From DASPJQ01 sp035299065 (lineage in GTDB: Bacteria; Bacteroidota; Bacteroidia; Flavobacteriales_D; UBA2798), in NCBI GenBank assembly GCA_035299065.1, contig DATGXI010000082.1, positions 1-64,000 on the forward strand: a stretch of DNA of 64,000 nt. Direction: 5' to 3'. Of the stretch, positions 1 to 8,806 are shown one piece after another. The translations under genes were made by a program, and so were the position numbers. Under the pieces are notes generated by a model. That model ran no database searches, had not been told where the DNA came from, and saw nothing but the letters and a program-made list of their open reading frames with translations. Numbering within the stretch: the first letter of the stretch is position 1; each line of letters opens with the position of its first letter.

Positions 1-270
1 AAATTCAATGTTTTTGCCGAGGCTTCGGGTTACTTCCAAAACTGGGCACCTAAACACGGGGAAGTCGTAAAAAATGAAGTGAATGGTATTAATGCTTTAA
101 ACACCATGACAACCCGCGAAAAAGAAACCGATTTTGTTGATGAATATTCATATAATACAGGAACCACACCAAATGAATCACAACCTTCAAAATCCGAAAA
201 ATTCTTTTTGCCCATGAGTTCAGTAGGTCTTAGCCTGGGAGTTCAGTTTAACTTTGGCAAAGCAGAATAA
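1..270 (+). CDS. Outer-membrane beta-barrel protein, C-terminal end (5' partial)
   Basis: The reading frame is open from the first base of the window and stops at 268-270, so only the last 89 residues are present. The visible part has a polar linker (NTGTTPNESQPSKSEK) followed by a closing strand-like end (VGLSLGVQFNFGKAE) with alternating hydrophobic residues and aromatic residues near the terminus. This is typical of a final barrel strand in a Bacteroidota outer-membrane protein. The family cannot be named from this fragment. A strong hairpin terminator follows 16 bases after the stop, so this is the last gene of its transcript. Confidence 0.6.
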   Translation, partial: KFNVFAEASGYFQNWAPKHGEVVKNEVNGINALNTMTTREKETDFVDEYSYNTGTTPNESQPSKSEKFFLPMSSVGLSLGVQFNFGKAE

Positions 271-285
271 ATAAACACAAATTGC

Positions 286-334
286 AAAGGCGCTGTATAC
301 CCGTAACCGGTTTTCAGCGCCTTTATTTTTTTTT
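286..334 (+). terminator. Rho-independent terminator
   Basis: A perfect 10-bp stem (AAAGGCGCTG at 286-295 with CAGCGCCTTT at 315-324) is followed by an A and ten T residues. It closes the barrel-protein transcript. The rest of the 271-509 gap shows nothing I can name. Confidence 0.85.
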
Positions 335-509
335 AGGTTGGCTAACATGTAATCAATAGCAAACCGTTCAGGCATTGGCTGTAAGATTATTTATGGAAAT
401 AACCTGGTAACCTTTTCCACGGGCAAAGGCAAAGTCCATTTCGTGAACCCTACTCCTCTATTTTGATGGGGCCATAAGTAAAGCTGAGGTAAAAATAGCA
501 TGGTCAAAA

Positions 510-2840
510 ATGTCTTACTCATATAAACCGTTTTATATACCCTTTTCAGGTTGTTTTTTACGAATATACTTAAGCATTAAAGGGCTTCGAATCAAAAAAA
601 CACTAATTTCAACCCAGGTGTTTATTCGAATTACCATACTTGTTTTTTACCTGGGCTTGTTGCTTCCGGCAAATTCACAGTCTAGAATAGATTCACTTCA
701 AAAAGCTATTCGGGGTGGAGGGCACGATAATGAACTGATGGTGGCCTACACCGAACTGGCCAAAGAGTATTATACCAATGATCCCAAAACATCAAGGGCA
801 ATGCTTGATACAGCCCTTACAATAGCAAATAAGTTACAGAATGAAATAGGCCTGGCTGACATTTATCATGTTTATGGAATCACTTATTTTTTTGAAAGTG
901 ATATGAAAACTGCGCTGGACTACAATTTAAAAGCGCTTGCTATTCGAAAAAAACGCAATGACAAGGATGGTCTTTCCCGATCGTATGGCAACATGGCGCT
1001 TATTTACGAGGTGTTGGGTGACATGAAGAGTTCACTAAAATATCATACTAAAAGTCTCGTAATTGCCGAAGAGCTGAATGACTCAACAGGCATTGCGCAA
1101 ACAATGGGCAATATTGGTAATCTTTATTATAATGTTGCCAGTTATAAACAGGCCTTGGATTACCAATTTAAAACACTTGCACTTCTGCAAAAACTAAAAG
1201 ATGATTATGAAATTGCTACCAATTACAGCAATATTGCCAATATTTATGAACGCCTTGGTGACCACAAAAAAGCCAATGAATACAACCAGAAAAGCCTGGT
1301 ATTGCACAAAAAAGTAAAAAACAAATATGGCATGGCACTTACTTACAGCAACCTTGCCTTATTGAATCTTGACAATTATGAAAAAGCGCTGGCATATGCA
1401 ACGCAAAGCAAAAAATTATACAGTGAAATTGGAAATAAGGAAGGCTTTGCGCGAGGGCTGCTCATTACAGCCGATGTTTATTACAAATGCCGTAAACTGG
1501 ACAGTGCAGAGGCCACGTACAGGGAAGCTATGGAATTATACACTGTTGTTGGCGATCCTGATGGGCAGGCCTTGTCCAATATTGGTTTAGCGCAGGTATA
1601 CAGGGAGCGCGGCCAGGTTCAAAAAACAATTCAGTTTGCACAAAATGCCCTGGACATTGTACAGGGAAAAGGTTACCTCAATACGCAAATTGATGCCTTG
1701 CGCTTTTTATACACATCGTACAGGGAAACTGGCAACAATGACAAAGCCTATGCCTTTCAGGAAAAATATTACGTTTTGAAAGACAGTGTGTCAAAAAATC
1801 AGGGCATGGTTGAAATTCAAAGGCAGGAATTGAACAGGGAATATGAGCAGCGTAGTTTACGCGATAAACTTAAACGCGAACACGAAAAAGAAGTTGAGCA
1901 GGCAAAAGCCGATGCAAAAGCCAAACAACAAACCATTATAAGTGTTAGTTTAATTGGAGGAATTGTGATTGTTGCAATTTTTTTAATAATTGTCTTCAAC
2001 CGCCTTCGCGTTATCCGAAAACAAAAAAAGGAAATTGAAGAAGGTCATGTTTTACTGGAGGAAAAAAACAAAGAGATTGTTGATTCCATTAATTATGCAT
2101 GGCACATTCAACATGGTATGATACCGGCTCCAGACAAAGTAAAAACTGTTTTTCCCGATTCGTTTGTGCTGTATCTGCCAAAAGATAAACTGAGTGGTGA
2201 TTTTTACTGGGCCGCCAATGTGTATACACAAACCAATAACCCGTTAAACCTATTTGCAGTTGCTGATTGCACGGGGCACGGGGTTCCGGGCGCGCTGGTA
2301 AGCATAACAGGCATTAACTATTTAAAACTGGGACAGCAAATTCCTGAAGTAAATTCACCGGCAGAAGCACTTAACTTTGTAAACAAAGGATTTTATGCTT
2401 TGTTTGAAGAAAACTCGGGTATTCGCGATGGAATGGATGCCGTAGTTGGCGCATATGATAAAAAAACCATGGTACTTCAATACTCCAGCGCCAAAAATCC
2501 AATTGTGATTATTCGCAACAATGAAATAATTGAGTTGAAAGGCGACAAACATCCCATTGGGCGCTTTGGACCCGAAACACCTTTGCCTTTTACAAATCAT
2601 ACCTATCAAATACAAGAAGGCGATGTGATGTATGTATATTCTGACGGCTATGTTGACCAGTTTGGAAAATCGGAAACCAAATCAGGTAAATTCAAATCAG
2701 GTAATTTTAAAAAATTACTGGTTGAGATCCATACAAAGCCGTTGGACGAACAGCAAAAAATACTGCATGCAACCATACTCAAATGGCGCGGTAATTTGGA
2801 GCAGACAGATGATATAACTGTGTTTGGGGTGAGGTTTTAG
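510..2840 (+). CDS. TPR-repeat membrane protein with C-terminal SpoIIE-type PP2C phosphatase domain
   Basis: This 776-residue protein looks like a sensor phosphatase of the RsbU/SpoIIE type. A hydrophobic export signal lies near residues 38-57. About seven TPR units of the tandem NYxxALxYxxKAL type cover roughly residues 85-390. A charged coiled coil (about 430-470) leads into one membrane helix (about 474-498). The PP2C/SpoIIE domain then shows SGDFYW near residue 562, ADCTGHGVPGAL near 585, DGMDA, YSDGYVDQ and the closing QTDDITVFGVRF, so the metal-binding aspartates are present. The expected topology is a periplasmic TPR sensor with a cytoplasmic phosphatase. The N-terminal extension before the signal is long; an in-frame GTG at 618 would give a more normal signal peptide. 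The flavoprotein gene begins 14 bases downstream. A second protein of the same design is encoded at 26585-28564. No cognate anti-sigma or anti-anti-sigma gene is adjacent. Confidence 0.85.
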   Translation: MSYSYKPFYIPFSGCFLRIYLSIKGLRIKKTLISTQVFIRITILVFYLGLLLPANSQSRIDSLQKAIRGGGHDNELMVAYTELAKEYYTNDPKTSRAMLDTALTIANKLQNEIGLADIYHVYGITYFFESDMKTALDYNLKALAIRKKRNDKDGLSRSYGNMALIYEVLGDMKSSLKYHTKSLVIAEELNDSTGIAQTMGNIGNLYYNVASYKQALDYQFKTLALLQKLKDDYEIATNYSNIANIYERLGDHKKANEYNQKSLVLHKKVKNKYGMALTYSNLALLNLDNYEKALAYATQSKKLYSEIGNKEGFARGLLITADVYYKCRKLDSAEATYREAMELYTVVGDPDGQALSNIGLAQVYRERGQVQKTIQFAQNALDIVQGKGYLNTQIDALRFLYTSYRETGNNDKAYAFQEKYYVLKDSVSKNQGMVEIQRQELNREYEQRSLRDKLKREHEKEVEQAKADAKAKQQTIISVSLIGGIVIVAIFLIIVFNRLRVIRKQKKEIEEGHVLLEEKNKEIVDSINYAWHIQHGMIPAPDKVKTVFPDSFVLYLPKDKLSGDFYWAANVYTQTNNPLNLFAVADCTGHGVPGALVSITGINYLKLGQQIPEVNSPAEALNFVNKGFYALFEENSGIRDGMDAVVGAYDKKTMVLQYSSAKNPIVIIRNNEIIELKGDKHPIGRFGPETPLPFTNHTYQIQEGDVMYVYSDGYVDQFGKSETKSGKFKSGNFKKLLVEIHTKPLDEQQKILHATILKWRGNLEQTDDITVFGVRF

Positions 2841-2854
2841 AATACAACACAAAA

Positions 2855-4057
2855 ATGACACAAATTGAAGTAGCAATAATTGGAGGTGGTGCAGCAGGCT
2901 ATTTTGCAGCTATTGCAGCTGCACAAAATACGAAAGGCAAAATTGTGCTGTACGAAAAAAGCAACAAAGTATTGCAAAAAGTAAAAGTATCGGGTGGTGG
3001 CCGTTGCAACGTTACCCATTCCTGTTTCGAACAAAAGGAACTGGTCACAAATTATCCACGCGGAGAAAAAGAATTACTTGGCCCTTTTCATACGTTTATG
3101 ACTTTTGATGCCATTGCCTGGTTTGAAGAGCGGGGCGTAGAATTAAAAACAGAAGATGACGGGCGTATGTTTCCTGTGACCGACAGCAGCCAAACCATTA
3201 TTGATTGCTTTGAACGCGAAATAAAAAAACACCATATACAAGTTGAACTTAATAAAGACCTGGTTGATTTTGTGCCAGCGGAAAATAACATTTCACTTAC
3301 GTTTGCCGATGGATCAAGTGTAACAGCCAAAAAAGTCATACTCTGCACAGGTAGCAGCGAGCGTCTGTGGAATCTGCTTCGCAAAAAAAACATTGCCATT
3401 GTTGAACCGGTTCCTTCATTATTCACATTCAATTTTAAAAACAAATTGTTTAACGATCTCATGGGTTTATCACTCCCCTTAGCCCATGTAAAAATACTGG
3501 AAACAGGATTTGAAGCCCAGGGACCATTTTTATTTACGCATTGGGGATTCAGTGGTCCGGCCATACTCCGTTTGTCGGCATGGGCAGCCAGGGAGCTTGC
3601 AGAAAAAAATTATCGCTTTGAAATCGAAATTGATTTTACAGGAAAACAGGACGAGGAAAAAGTAACCGCTGACTTTATGGAGTTACGCCAAAACAATGCC
3701 GCAAAAGCCTGCAAAAATGTTCATTTGCCTTACATTCCCTCGCGCCTCTGGGAAACCCTTTGCGTTTTTACCAACATTAGCGACAAAAGAATAGCCGATC
3801 TCACACGCACCGAAATGGATGTATTTATCAAAAACCTTGTTTCTTTTCGCGCGCAAATAAATGGAAAAAGTACGTTTAAGGACGAATTTGTTACATGCGG
3901 TGGTGTTGACCTTAAAGAAGTAAACATGAAAACCATGGAATCAAAAAAAATTCCCGGTTTGCATTTTGCCGGAGAATGCCTGAACGTTGATGCCATTACA
4001 GGCGGATTTAATTTTCAGGCCGCATGGACAACCGCGTTTATTGCAGGCAATAGCTAA
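2855..4057 (+). CDS. HI0933/YhiN-family FAD-dependent oxidoreductase
   Basis: This 400-residue cytoplasmic flavoprotein starts with a dinucleotide-binding motif (AIIGGGAAGYFAAIAAA, residues 7-23). The HI0933 family signature GGGRCNVTH follows near residue 48, and a C-terminal FAD-contact segment (CGGVDLKEVN, then GECLNVDAITGGFNFQAAW) is present. Length and motif order match the HI0933/YhiN (BaiN-like) family, whose substrates are mostly unknown. It starts 14 bases after the TPR/SpoIIE gene and is probably co-transcribed with it, although no functional link is evident. Confidence 0.88.
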   Translation: MTQIEVAIIGGGAAGYFAAIAAAQNTKGKIVLYEKSNKVLQKVKVSGGGRCNVTHSCFEQKELVTNYPRGEKELLGPFHTFMTFDAIAWFEERGVELKTEDDGRMFPVTDSSQTIIDCFEREIKKHHIQVELNKDLVDFVPAENNISLTFADGSSVTAKKVILCTGSSERLWNLLRKKNIAIVEPVPSLFTFNFKNKLFNDLMGLSLPLAHVKILETGFEAQGPFLFTHWGFSGPAILRLSAWAARELAEKNYRFEIEIDFTGKQDEEKVTADFMELRQNNAAKACKNVHLPYIPSRLWETLCVFTNISDKRIADLTRTEMDVFIKNLVSFRAQINGKSTFKDEFVTCGGVDLKEVNMKTMESKKIPGLHFAGECLNVDAITGGFNFQAAWTTAFIAGNS

Positions 4058-4225
4058 ACAGAAAAATCAAATAGCCTTCCAAGAGTTTCATTGAATTTAC
4101 GTTGATATTGTTGTTTTAACAACTAAATTAAATACTTGCGGTTCAGCAAGATAAAACCTTTTAGCGATGTCTTGAGATTTACCCATTCATTTGACAAATT
4201 ACATGGTAATTGCAATTGCGTGTTG

Positions 4226-4233
4226 TACCTTTA
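4226..4233 (+). promoter_or_regulatory. Candidate -7 box (TAccTTTa) upstream of the PNGase F-like gene
   Basis: TACCTTTA matches seven of the eight positions of the Bacteroidota -7 consensus TAnnTTTG and lies 30 bases before the start codon. No well-spaced -33 TTG is visible, so this is a tentative call. Confidence 0.3.
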
Positions 4234-4263
4234 CAACCGGAACCTTGATTTAATTATTTTAAA

Positions 4264-7200
4264 ATGAAAAAACTTCTTTTTGCTTTTGTAATTCTTTTTG
4301 CTTTTCAATTCAATGCTAAAGCGCAATACGGTGACACCATATCGGTGCAAACATTCACATTTGGTTCACCACAAAATGCCTGGTTTGTTTTTCCGAGCGA
4401 CACCATTCGTTTTGAAAAAATACTAATGCGTTACACATTAAAATGCAACCCGGCCATGAGCCCTGCCTGTGGTGAGTGGGACTACTTAACCTATTCTTAT
4501 TTATTTGAGCACACCGGTTTGCTTGATTCAACTCAAATCATTCAGCCCATGTATACCATCAACGGTACCATGCCCGCAAGCACACCGTACATGAACACGC
4601 CATCCTATTCTTTTACACCAACCTGGCAGTATTATGCATCGCATAGCGACACCACTTCGTTAACACGCGACACCATTGGAACAGGTTCAATTTCTTCATC
4701 AGCACCATTTGGAACTTCAGGAATGATTTCCCGCGCACAGTACTTATGGCGCGCAAGTGAAATGACAGGCGCAGGAATGCTAGCCGGTGACATTACCGGT
4801 TTGCGTTTTTACCTGCAATCATTGGGTGCAACCATGCGCAACCTGACCATTAAAATTAAAGCCACAACAGCCGATACATTAACCCAGGAAATACTTGACA
4901 ATGCCGGGTTCACTACCGTGTATTTAAAAAACACAACCTTTTTAAGCACCGGGTGGAACCCAATTTCACTCACCAATGCGTTTAACTGGGACGGTATTTC
5001 AAACCTGATTATTGAAATCACCTATGACAACACAACAACAGCCACAGATAACGTAGTTAGCACTTCTGCAACTCCCTTTACCTCAGGTTTAACACGTTCA
5101 GGCGAAGACCGCTGTGCCGATTTTGGTTCAACCTCTTACATTGATCTTTCCATGAACAATGATCTGTACAGCATTGATTCGGCTGTTACAGTTTCCTATT
5201 GGGCTTATGGCGATGCAGCCATGCAACCCATGGATGGAACCTGCTTTGAGGCTTTTGACACATTAAATAACCGCGTGTTAAATGCACACATGCCATGGAG
5301 TGACAGCAACGTGTATTGGGACTGCGGTTTTAGCGGTACAAATTATGATCGCATAAACAAAGGTGCTACCACCCCGGAAATTGAAGCACAATGGAATTAC
5401 TGGACATTTACTAAAAATGTTGCAACCGGTTCCATGAAAATTTACTTGAACGGAGTGTTGTGGCATAGTGGCACAGGTTTATTCAAGCCCATTCCAAAAA
5501 TTAAAAAATTCCGCCTGGGCAAAGGATTATGGGCTGGCTCACAAAGCTATGAAGGTAATATGGATGAACTTGCAGTATTCAATGCTGAATTGGACGCAGC
5601 CACCATTCAGGATTATATGCGAAAAAACATTGATGCTTCGCATCCGTATTATTCAAACCTGGTAGCCTATTATCATTTTGACGAAGGAAACTTTACCACT
5701 GCAGCTGACGTTGCTCCCGGAACACATCCCGATGCAACATATATTGGTGCAGGTAATCCGTTAAAAAATGCTGCTGACCTCCAATACAATTTTACCGAAA
5801 CCGTAAATCGCCCGAATATTGTTTTTGAGCAAGGTGTGTTTACAACAACCATTGACAGTGTGCTTGTAATTGACTCAACCATGAATGCACCATTAACAGT
5901 TTTAATTTATGGCGATTCTGTTACCAATCCGGGCGTAGCAACCGACACGCTGCTTGTTTGGCCGGCATACTACAATCATTATTTATACGATGCAGCCGGA
6001 AATGCTATTGATTCGGTTTACGTTACACCCAATGGAACGTTTACAGCCGACTCATATGACTATTATAATTTATTTCCACAGGTTATACGTTACGAACTTG
6101 CACGGTACATTACCCCATATGGCATAGGATTGTCATTGGGTACAGGATGGACCTGGACATTTGATGTTAGTGATTACCGCACATTGTTGCATGACAGTGT
6201 TCACCTTGAAGCAGGAAACTGGCAGGAATTACTGGACGTGGAATTTATCATGATAAAAGGCGTTCCACCACGAGATATTTTAGGCATTCAAAACCTTTGG
6301 AACGGTGGATTCAATTATGGAAATCCAACTGACCCAATTGACAATTACCTTACACCCATTACTGTGAATACACCTGCCGGTGCTGTAAACTCACGTTGGA
6401 AATCACGTGTTACAGGCCATGGAATGGATACGCCTGAGAACTGCGCAGAATTTTGTCCGAAAGATCATTACTACAAAGTTGATGGTGTACAGCAATTCGT
6501 AAAAAATATATGGCGAAACAATTGTGACCGTAATCCATTGTACCCACAAGGCGGAACCTGGGTATATGACAGGGCCAACTGGTGCCCGGGTGCCGAAGTA
6601 TGGACATACGACCTTGAATTAACACCCTATGTTACCCCGGGAACATCAGCAGTTCTGGATCACGATGCTGAAGCCTATTCACATACCGGTGGGTGGGACT
6701 ATTACCAGATTGAAGACCAGCTTGTGCATTATGGTGCGCCTAATTTTACAAATGATGCTGCACTGGTTGATGTATTAAGTCCAAGCAAAAACCAAATGTG
6801 GGCCCGCATGAACCCCGTATGTTCGCACCCCGTTATAAAAATACAAAATACCGGATCAGCCACGCTCACTTCACTTACCATTACGTATGGCATGAACGGG
6901 GCAACCCAAAGCGTTTACAACTGGACCGGTAGCCTGGCATTCATGGAAACCGCAGAGGTAACATTGGGTACATTTGCGTGGGCAACCGGGGCAAGTACCT
7001 TTAACGTAACCTTAAGCGCGCCAAACGGTGTTGCCGACCAGTATTCATTTAATAATTCTATCACAACCCCGTATACATATCCACCTGTATTGCCTGCCGA
7101 CTTTTTTGTAGAAGTAAAAACAAATAATTATCCCTGGGAAACTTCCTACACCTTAAAAGACGCATATACAGGAACAGTAATTTTAGATCGTACAAGCGGA

Positions 7201-7698
7201 TTGACGGCCAACACCAATTACAAAGACACCGTGAGTTTACCGGATGGTTGTTATGAATTTGAATTAATTGACAGTGGCGAAGACGGTTTGTCGTTTTGGG
7301 CAAATACAGCGCAGGGCACAGGATTGGCACGTTTACGCAAAACCACCGGTTCAATACTAAAAAGTTTTAATGCTGATTTTGGCGGTCAAATTTATTATCA
7401 ATTTACTGTTGGGTTAACAAATAATGTAGATGACATTGTGCTCAACAGCTTTTTGGAACTGAATGTTTACCCGAATCCAACTACCGGTCATATTTACATT
7501 GATGCTAATTTTACAGAAATTACCAATGGTTTGATTGAAGTGTGCGATGTGCTTGGTCAAAAAGTGTATTCACATAAATTTAACGGGTTAACAGCCGAGG
7601 CAGTTGATGTTGATTTATCAAACTACCACAACGGAACGTATTTTGTCACCTTGCGTACAGATAAAACAGTTGTGACCAGGAAAGTGATGAAGCAATAA
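4264..7698 (+). CDS. T9SS-exported peptide-N-glycosidase F-related protein with LamG insert
   Basis: This secreted protein of 1144 residues has a signal peptide at 1-20 (cleavage after AKA). A PNGase F-like N-terminal segment contains CGEWDYLTYSY near residue 75; its EWD aspartate probably corresponds to the catalytic Asp60 of PNGase F. A laminin-G/concanavalin-like domain covers about 280-456 and interrupts the PNGase fold. The fold resumes with ARYITPYGIG (about 612) and a C-terminal lobe with TGHGMDTPENCAEFCPKDH (about 717) and NWCPGAEVWTYD (about 773). A T9SS type A sorting domain (LNVYPNPTTGHIYI, about 1065 to the end) targets it to the cell surface or medium. Likely role: deglycosylation of, or binding to, N-glycoproteins. 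Enzyme activity is inferred, not shown. The gene is monocistronic, with a convergent neighbour 29 bases away and no visible terminator. Confidence 0.82.
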   Translation: MKKLLFAFVILFAFQFNAKAQYGDTISVQTFTFGSPQNAWFVFPSDTIRFEKILMRYTLKCNPAMSPACGEWDYLTYSYLFEHTGLLDSTQIIQPMYTINGTMPASTPYMNTPSYSFTPTWQYYASHSDTTSLTRDTIGTGSISSSAPFGTSGMISRAQYLWRASEMTGAGMLAGDITGLRFYLQSLGATMRNLTIKIKATTADTLTQEILDNAGFTTVYLKNTTFLSTGWNPISLTNAFNWDGISNLIIEITYDNTTTATDNVVSTSATPFTSGLTRSGEDRCADFGSTSYIDLSMNNDLYSIDSAVTVSYWAYGDAAMQPMDGTCFEAFDTLNNRVLNAHMPWSDSNVYWDCGFSGTNYDRINKGATTPEIEAQWNYWTFTKNVATGSMKIYLNGVLWHSGTGLFKPIPKIKKFRLGKGLWAGSQSYEGNMDELAVFNAELDAATIQDYMRKNIDASHPYYSNLVAYYHFDEGNFTTAADVAPGTHPDATYIGAGNPLKNAADLQYNFTETVNRPNIVFEQGVFTTTIDSVLVIDSTMNAPLTVLIYGDSVTNPGVATDTLLVWPAYYNHYLYDAAGNAIDSVYVTPNGTFTADSYDYYNLFPQVIRYELARYITPYGIGLSLGTGWTWTFDVSDYRTLLHDSVHLEAGNWQELLDVEFIMIKGVPPRDILGIQNLWNGGFNYGNPTDPIDNYLTPITVNTPAGAVNSRWKSRVTGHGMDTPENCAEFCPKDHYYKVDGVQQFVKNIWRNNCDRNPLYPQGGTWVYDRANWCPGAEVWTYDLELTPYVTPGTSAVLDHDAEAYSHTGGWDYYQIEDQLVHYGAPNFTNDAALVDVLSPSKNQMWARMNPVCSHPVIKIQNTGSATLTSLTITYGMNGATQSVYNWTGSLAFMETAEVTLGTFAWATGASTFNVTLSAPNGVADQYSFNNSITTPYTYPPVLPADFFVEVKTNNYPWETSYTLKDAYTGTVILDRTSGLTANTNYKDTVSLPDGCYEFELIDSGEDGLSFWANTAQGTGLARLRKTTGSILKSFNADFGGQIYYQFTVGLTNNVDDIVLNSFLELNVYPNPTTGHIYIDANFTEITNGLIEVCDVLGQKVYSHKFNGLTAEAVDVDLSNYHNGTYFVTLRTDKTVVTRKVMKQ

Positions 7699-7727
7699 CC
7701 GCAGGCAAACTTGTGGGAGTGTAGCCA

Positions 7728-8711
7728 TTATTTTGCACCAGTGATTTTTTTTGACAATTGCTGCGAAGGTTTTTCAATTAGCCAATAAAAAATTACCGCG
7801 AAAGCTATGGCTGCCATAATAGCTGCAAGCAAAATTAAAATCCGTACCAGTGGTTCCGTTTGCGGACTTATAAGAAAGTAGATTACGTTGCCGCCAATTA
7901 CTCCGTGTGTTAAATACAATGAATACGAGATTTTCCCCAACCTGAATTTTTTATTTTCCCAGGCTGGCATAAACACAATTGCGGCAATGGTCATTGGAAT
8001 AACAACTGCTTCATACCAGTTGAATAAATAAAAAGCCGAACCCGTGCTTGCTGAAAGAATAGCTAAAAACATTAAGGTATGCAGGTTTTTAAGGCGATGC
8101 ATATAACACGCCATACCGGCAACAAAAAAAGGAAGAAAGAATGTAATGAAACGGTGATCGTGTAAAAACAAGCCCGGCAGCAACAAGAGGAATAAAACGA
8201 GCGATGCAATTACTTGGTTCCTATTTAAAAACACAAATACCAGCGCAATTAAAATATAAAACTGCATTTCAATGGCAAGTGTCCAGTATATTTCATTGTA
8301 CCATTCATGCCCGGTAAACGGAACCGTATAAAACAAATGTGAGGCAAGCCGGCCCGCATCAACATGAAAGGCAGTGTGGTTTGCTATACTGAATGCAAAA
8401 GCCACTGCTAAAATCAAGGCAATTGAAAATAAGTAAGGGATTTCAATCCGAACATATCGCTTTAACAAGAATCCACCAAAATTTTTTAGTTTAAATCCCG
8501 AGTTGTGCAATGATACCGGTATAACAAAACCCGAGAGAACAAAAAATACAAAAACGCCAAGGTAACCGAAATAGCCTGCTTCCTGAATGAATGCTCCTTT
8601 GTGGAACAGTGAACCATGAATTCCCGAATAATTTGTGAAATGGTAAAGGCACACCATCAAGGCCGCAATACCTCGTAAAAGATTCAGATTATTGTAATAC
8701 GGCTTATTCAC
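7728..8711 (-). CDS. Acyltransferase-3 (OafA/YrhL-type) integral membrane protein
   Basis: This 327-residue polytopic membrane protein opens with NNLNLLRGIAALMVCLYHF, the signature of the acyltransferase-3 family, in which the histidine and nearby arginine are needed for transfer. FVFFVLSGFVIP and a late ISYSLYLTHG segment also fit the family. About ten hydrophobic helices span the protein. The family moves acetyl or other acyl groups from the cytoplasm onto extracytoplasmic sugars such as O-antigen or peptidoglycan. The acceptor cannot be told from this locus; no glycosyltransferase is adjacent. The gene is separated from the upstream aminopeptidase gene by 95 bases on the same strand. Confidence 0.88.
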   Translation of the reverse strand: MNKPYYNNLNLLRGIAALMVCLYHFTNYSGIHGSLFHKGAFIQEAGYFGYLGVFVFFVLSGFVIPVSLHNSGFKLKNFGGFLLKRYVRIEIPYLFSIALILAVAFAFSIANHTAFHVDAGRLASHLFYTVPFTGHEWYNEIYWTLAIEMQFYILIALVFVFLNRNQVIASLVLFLLLLPGLFLHDHRFITFFLPFFVAGMACYMHRLKNLHTLMFLAILSASTGSAFYLFNWYEAVVIPMTIAAIVFMPAWENKKFRLGKISYSLYLTHGVIGGNVIYFLISPQTEPLVRILILLAAIMAAIAFAVIFYWLIEKPSQQLSKKITGAK

Positions 8712-8806
8712 TCCATGCGAATAACGGAATTTTTTTGAGAAGATTGCGAATGTCGCTTTAAAAGCCTTTTAAACCTGCTTTCTAAAGCCGTCTGTACCGC
8801 TTCTTT

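Noticed and set aside
3088..3564. 158-codon frame on the minus strand
   Set aside because: It is antisense to the well-supported HI0933-family gene, with no recognisable domain.
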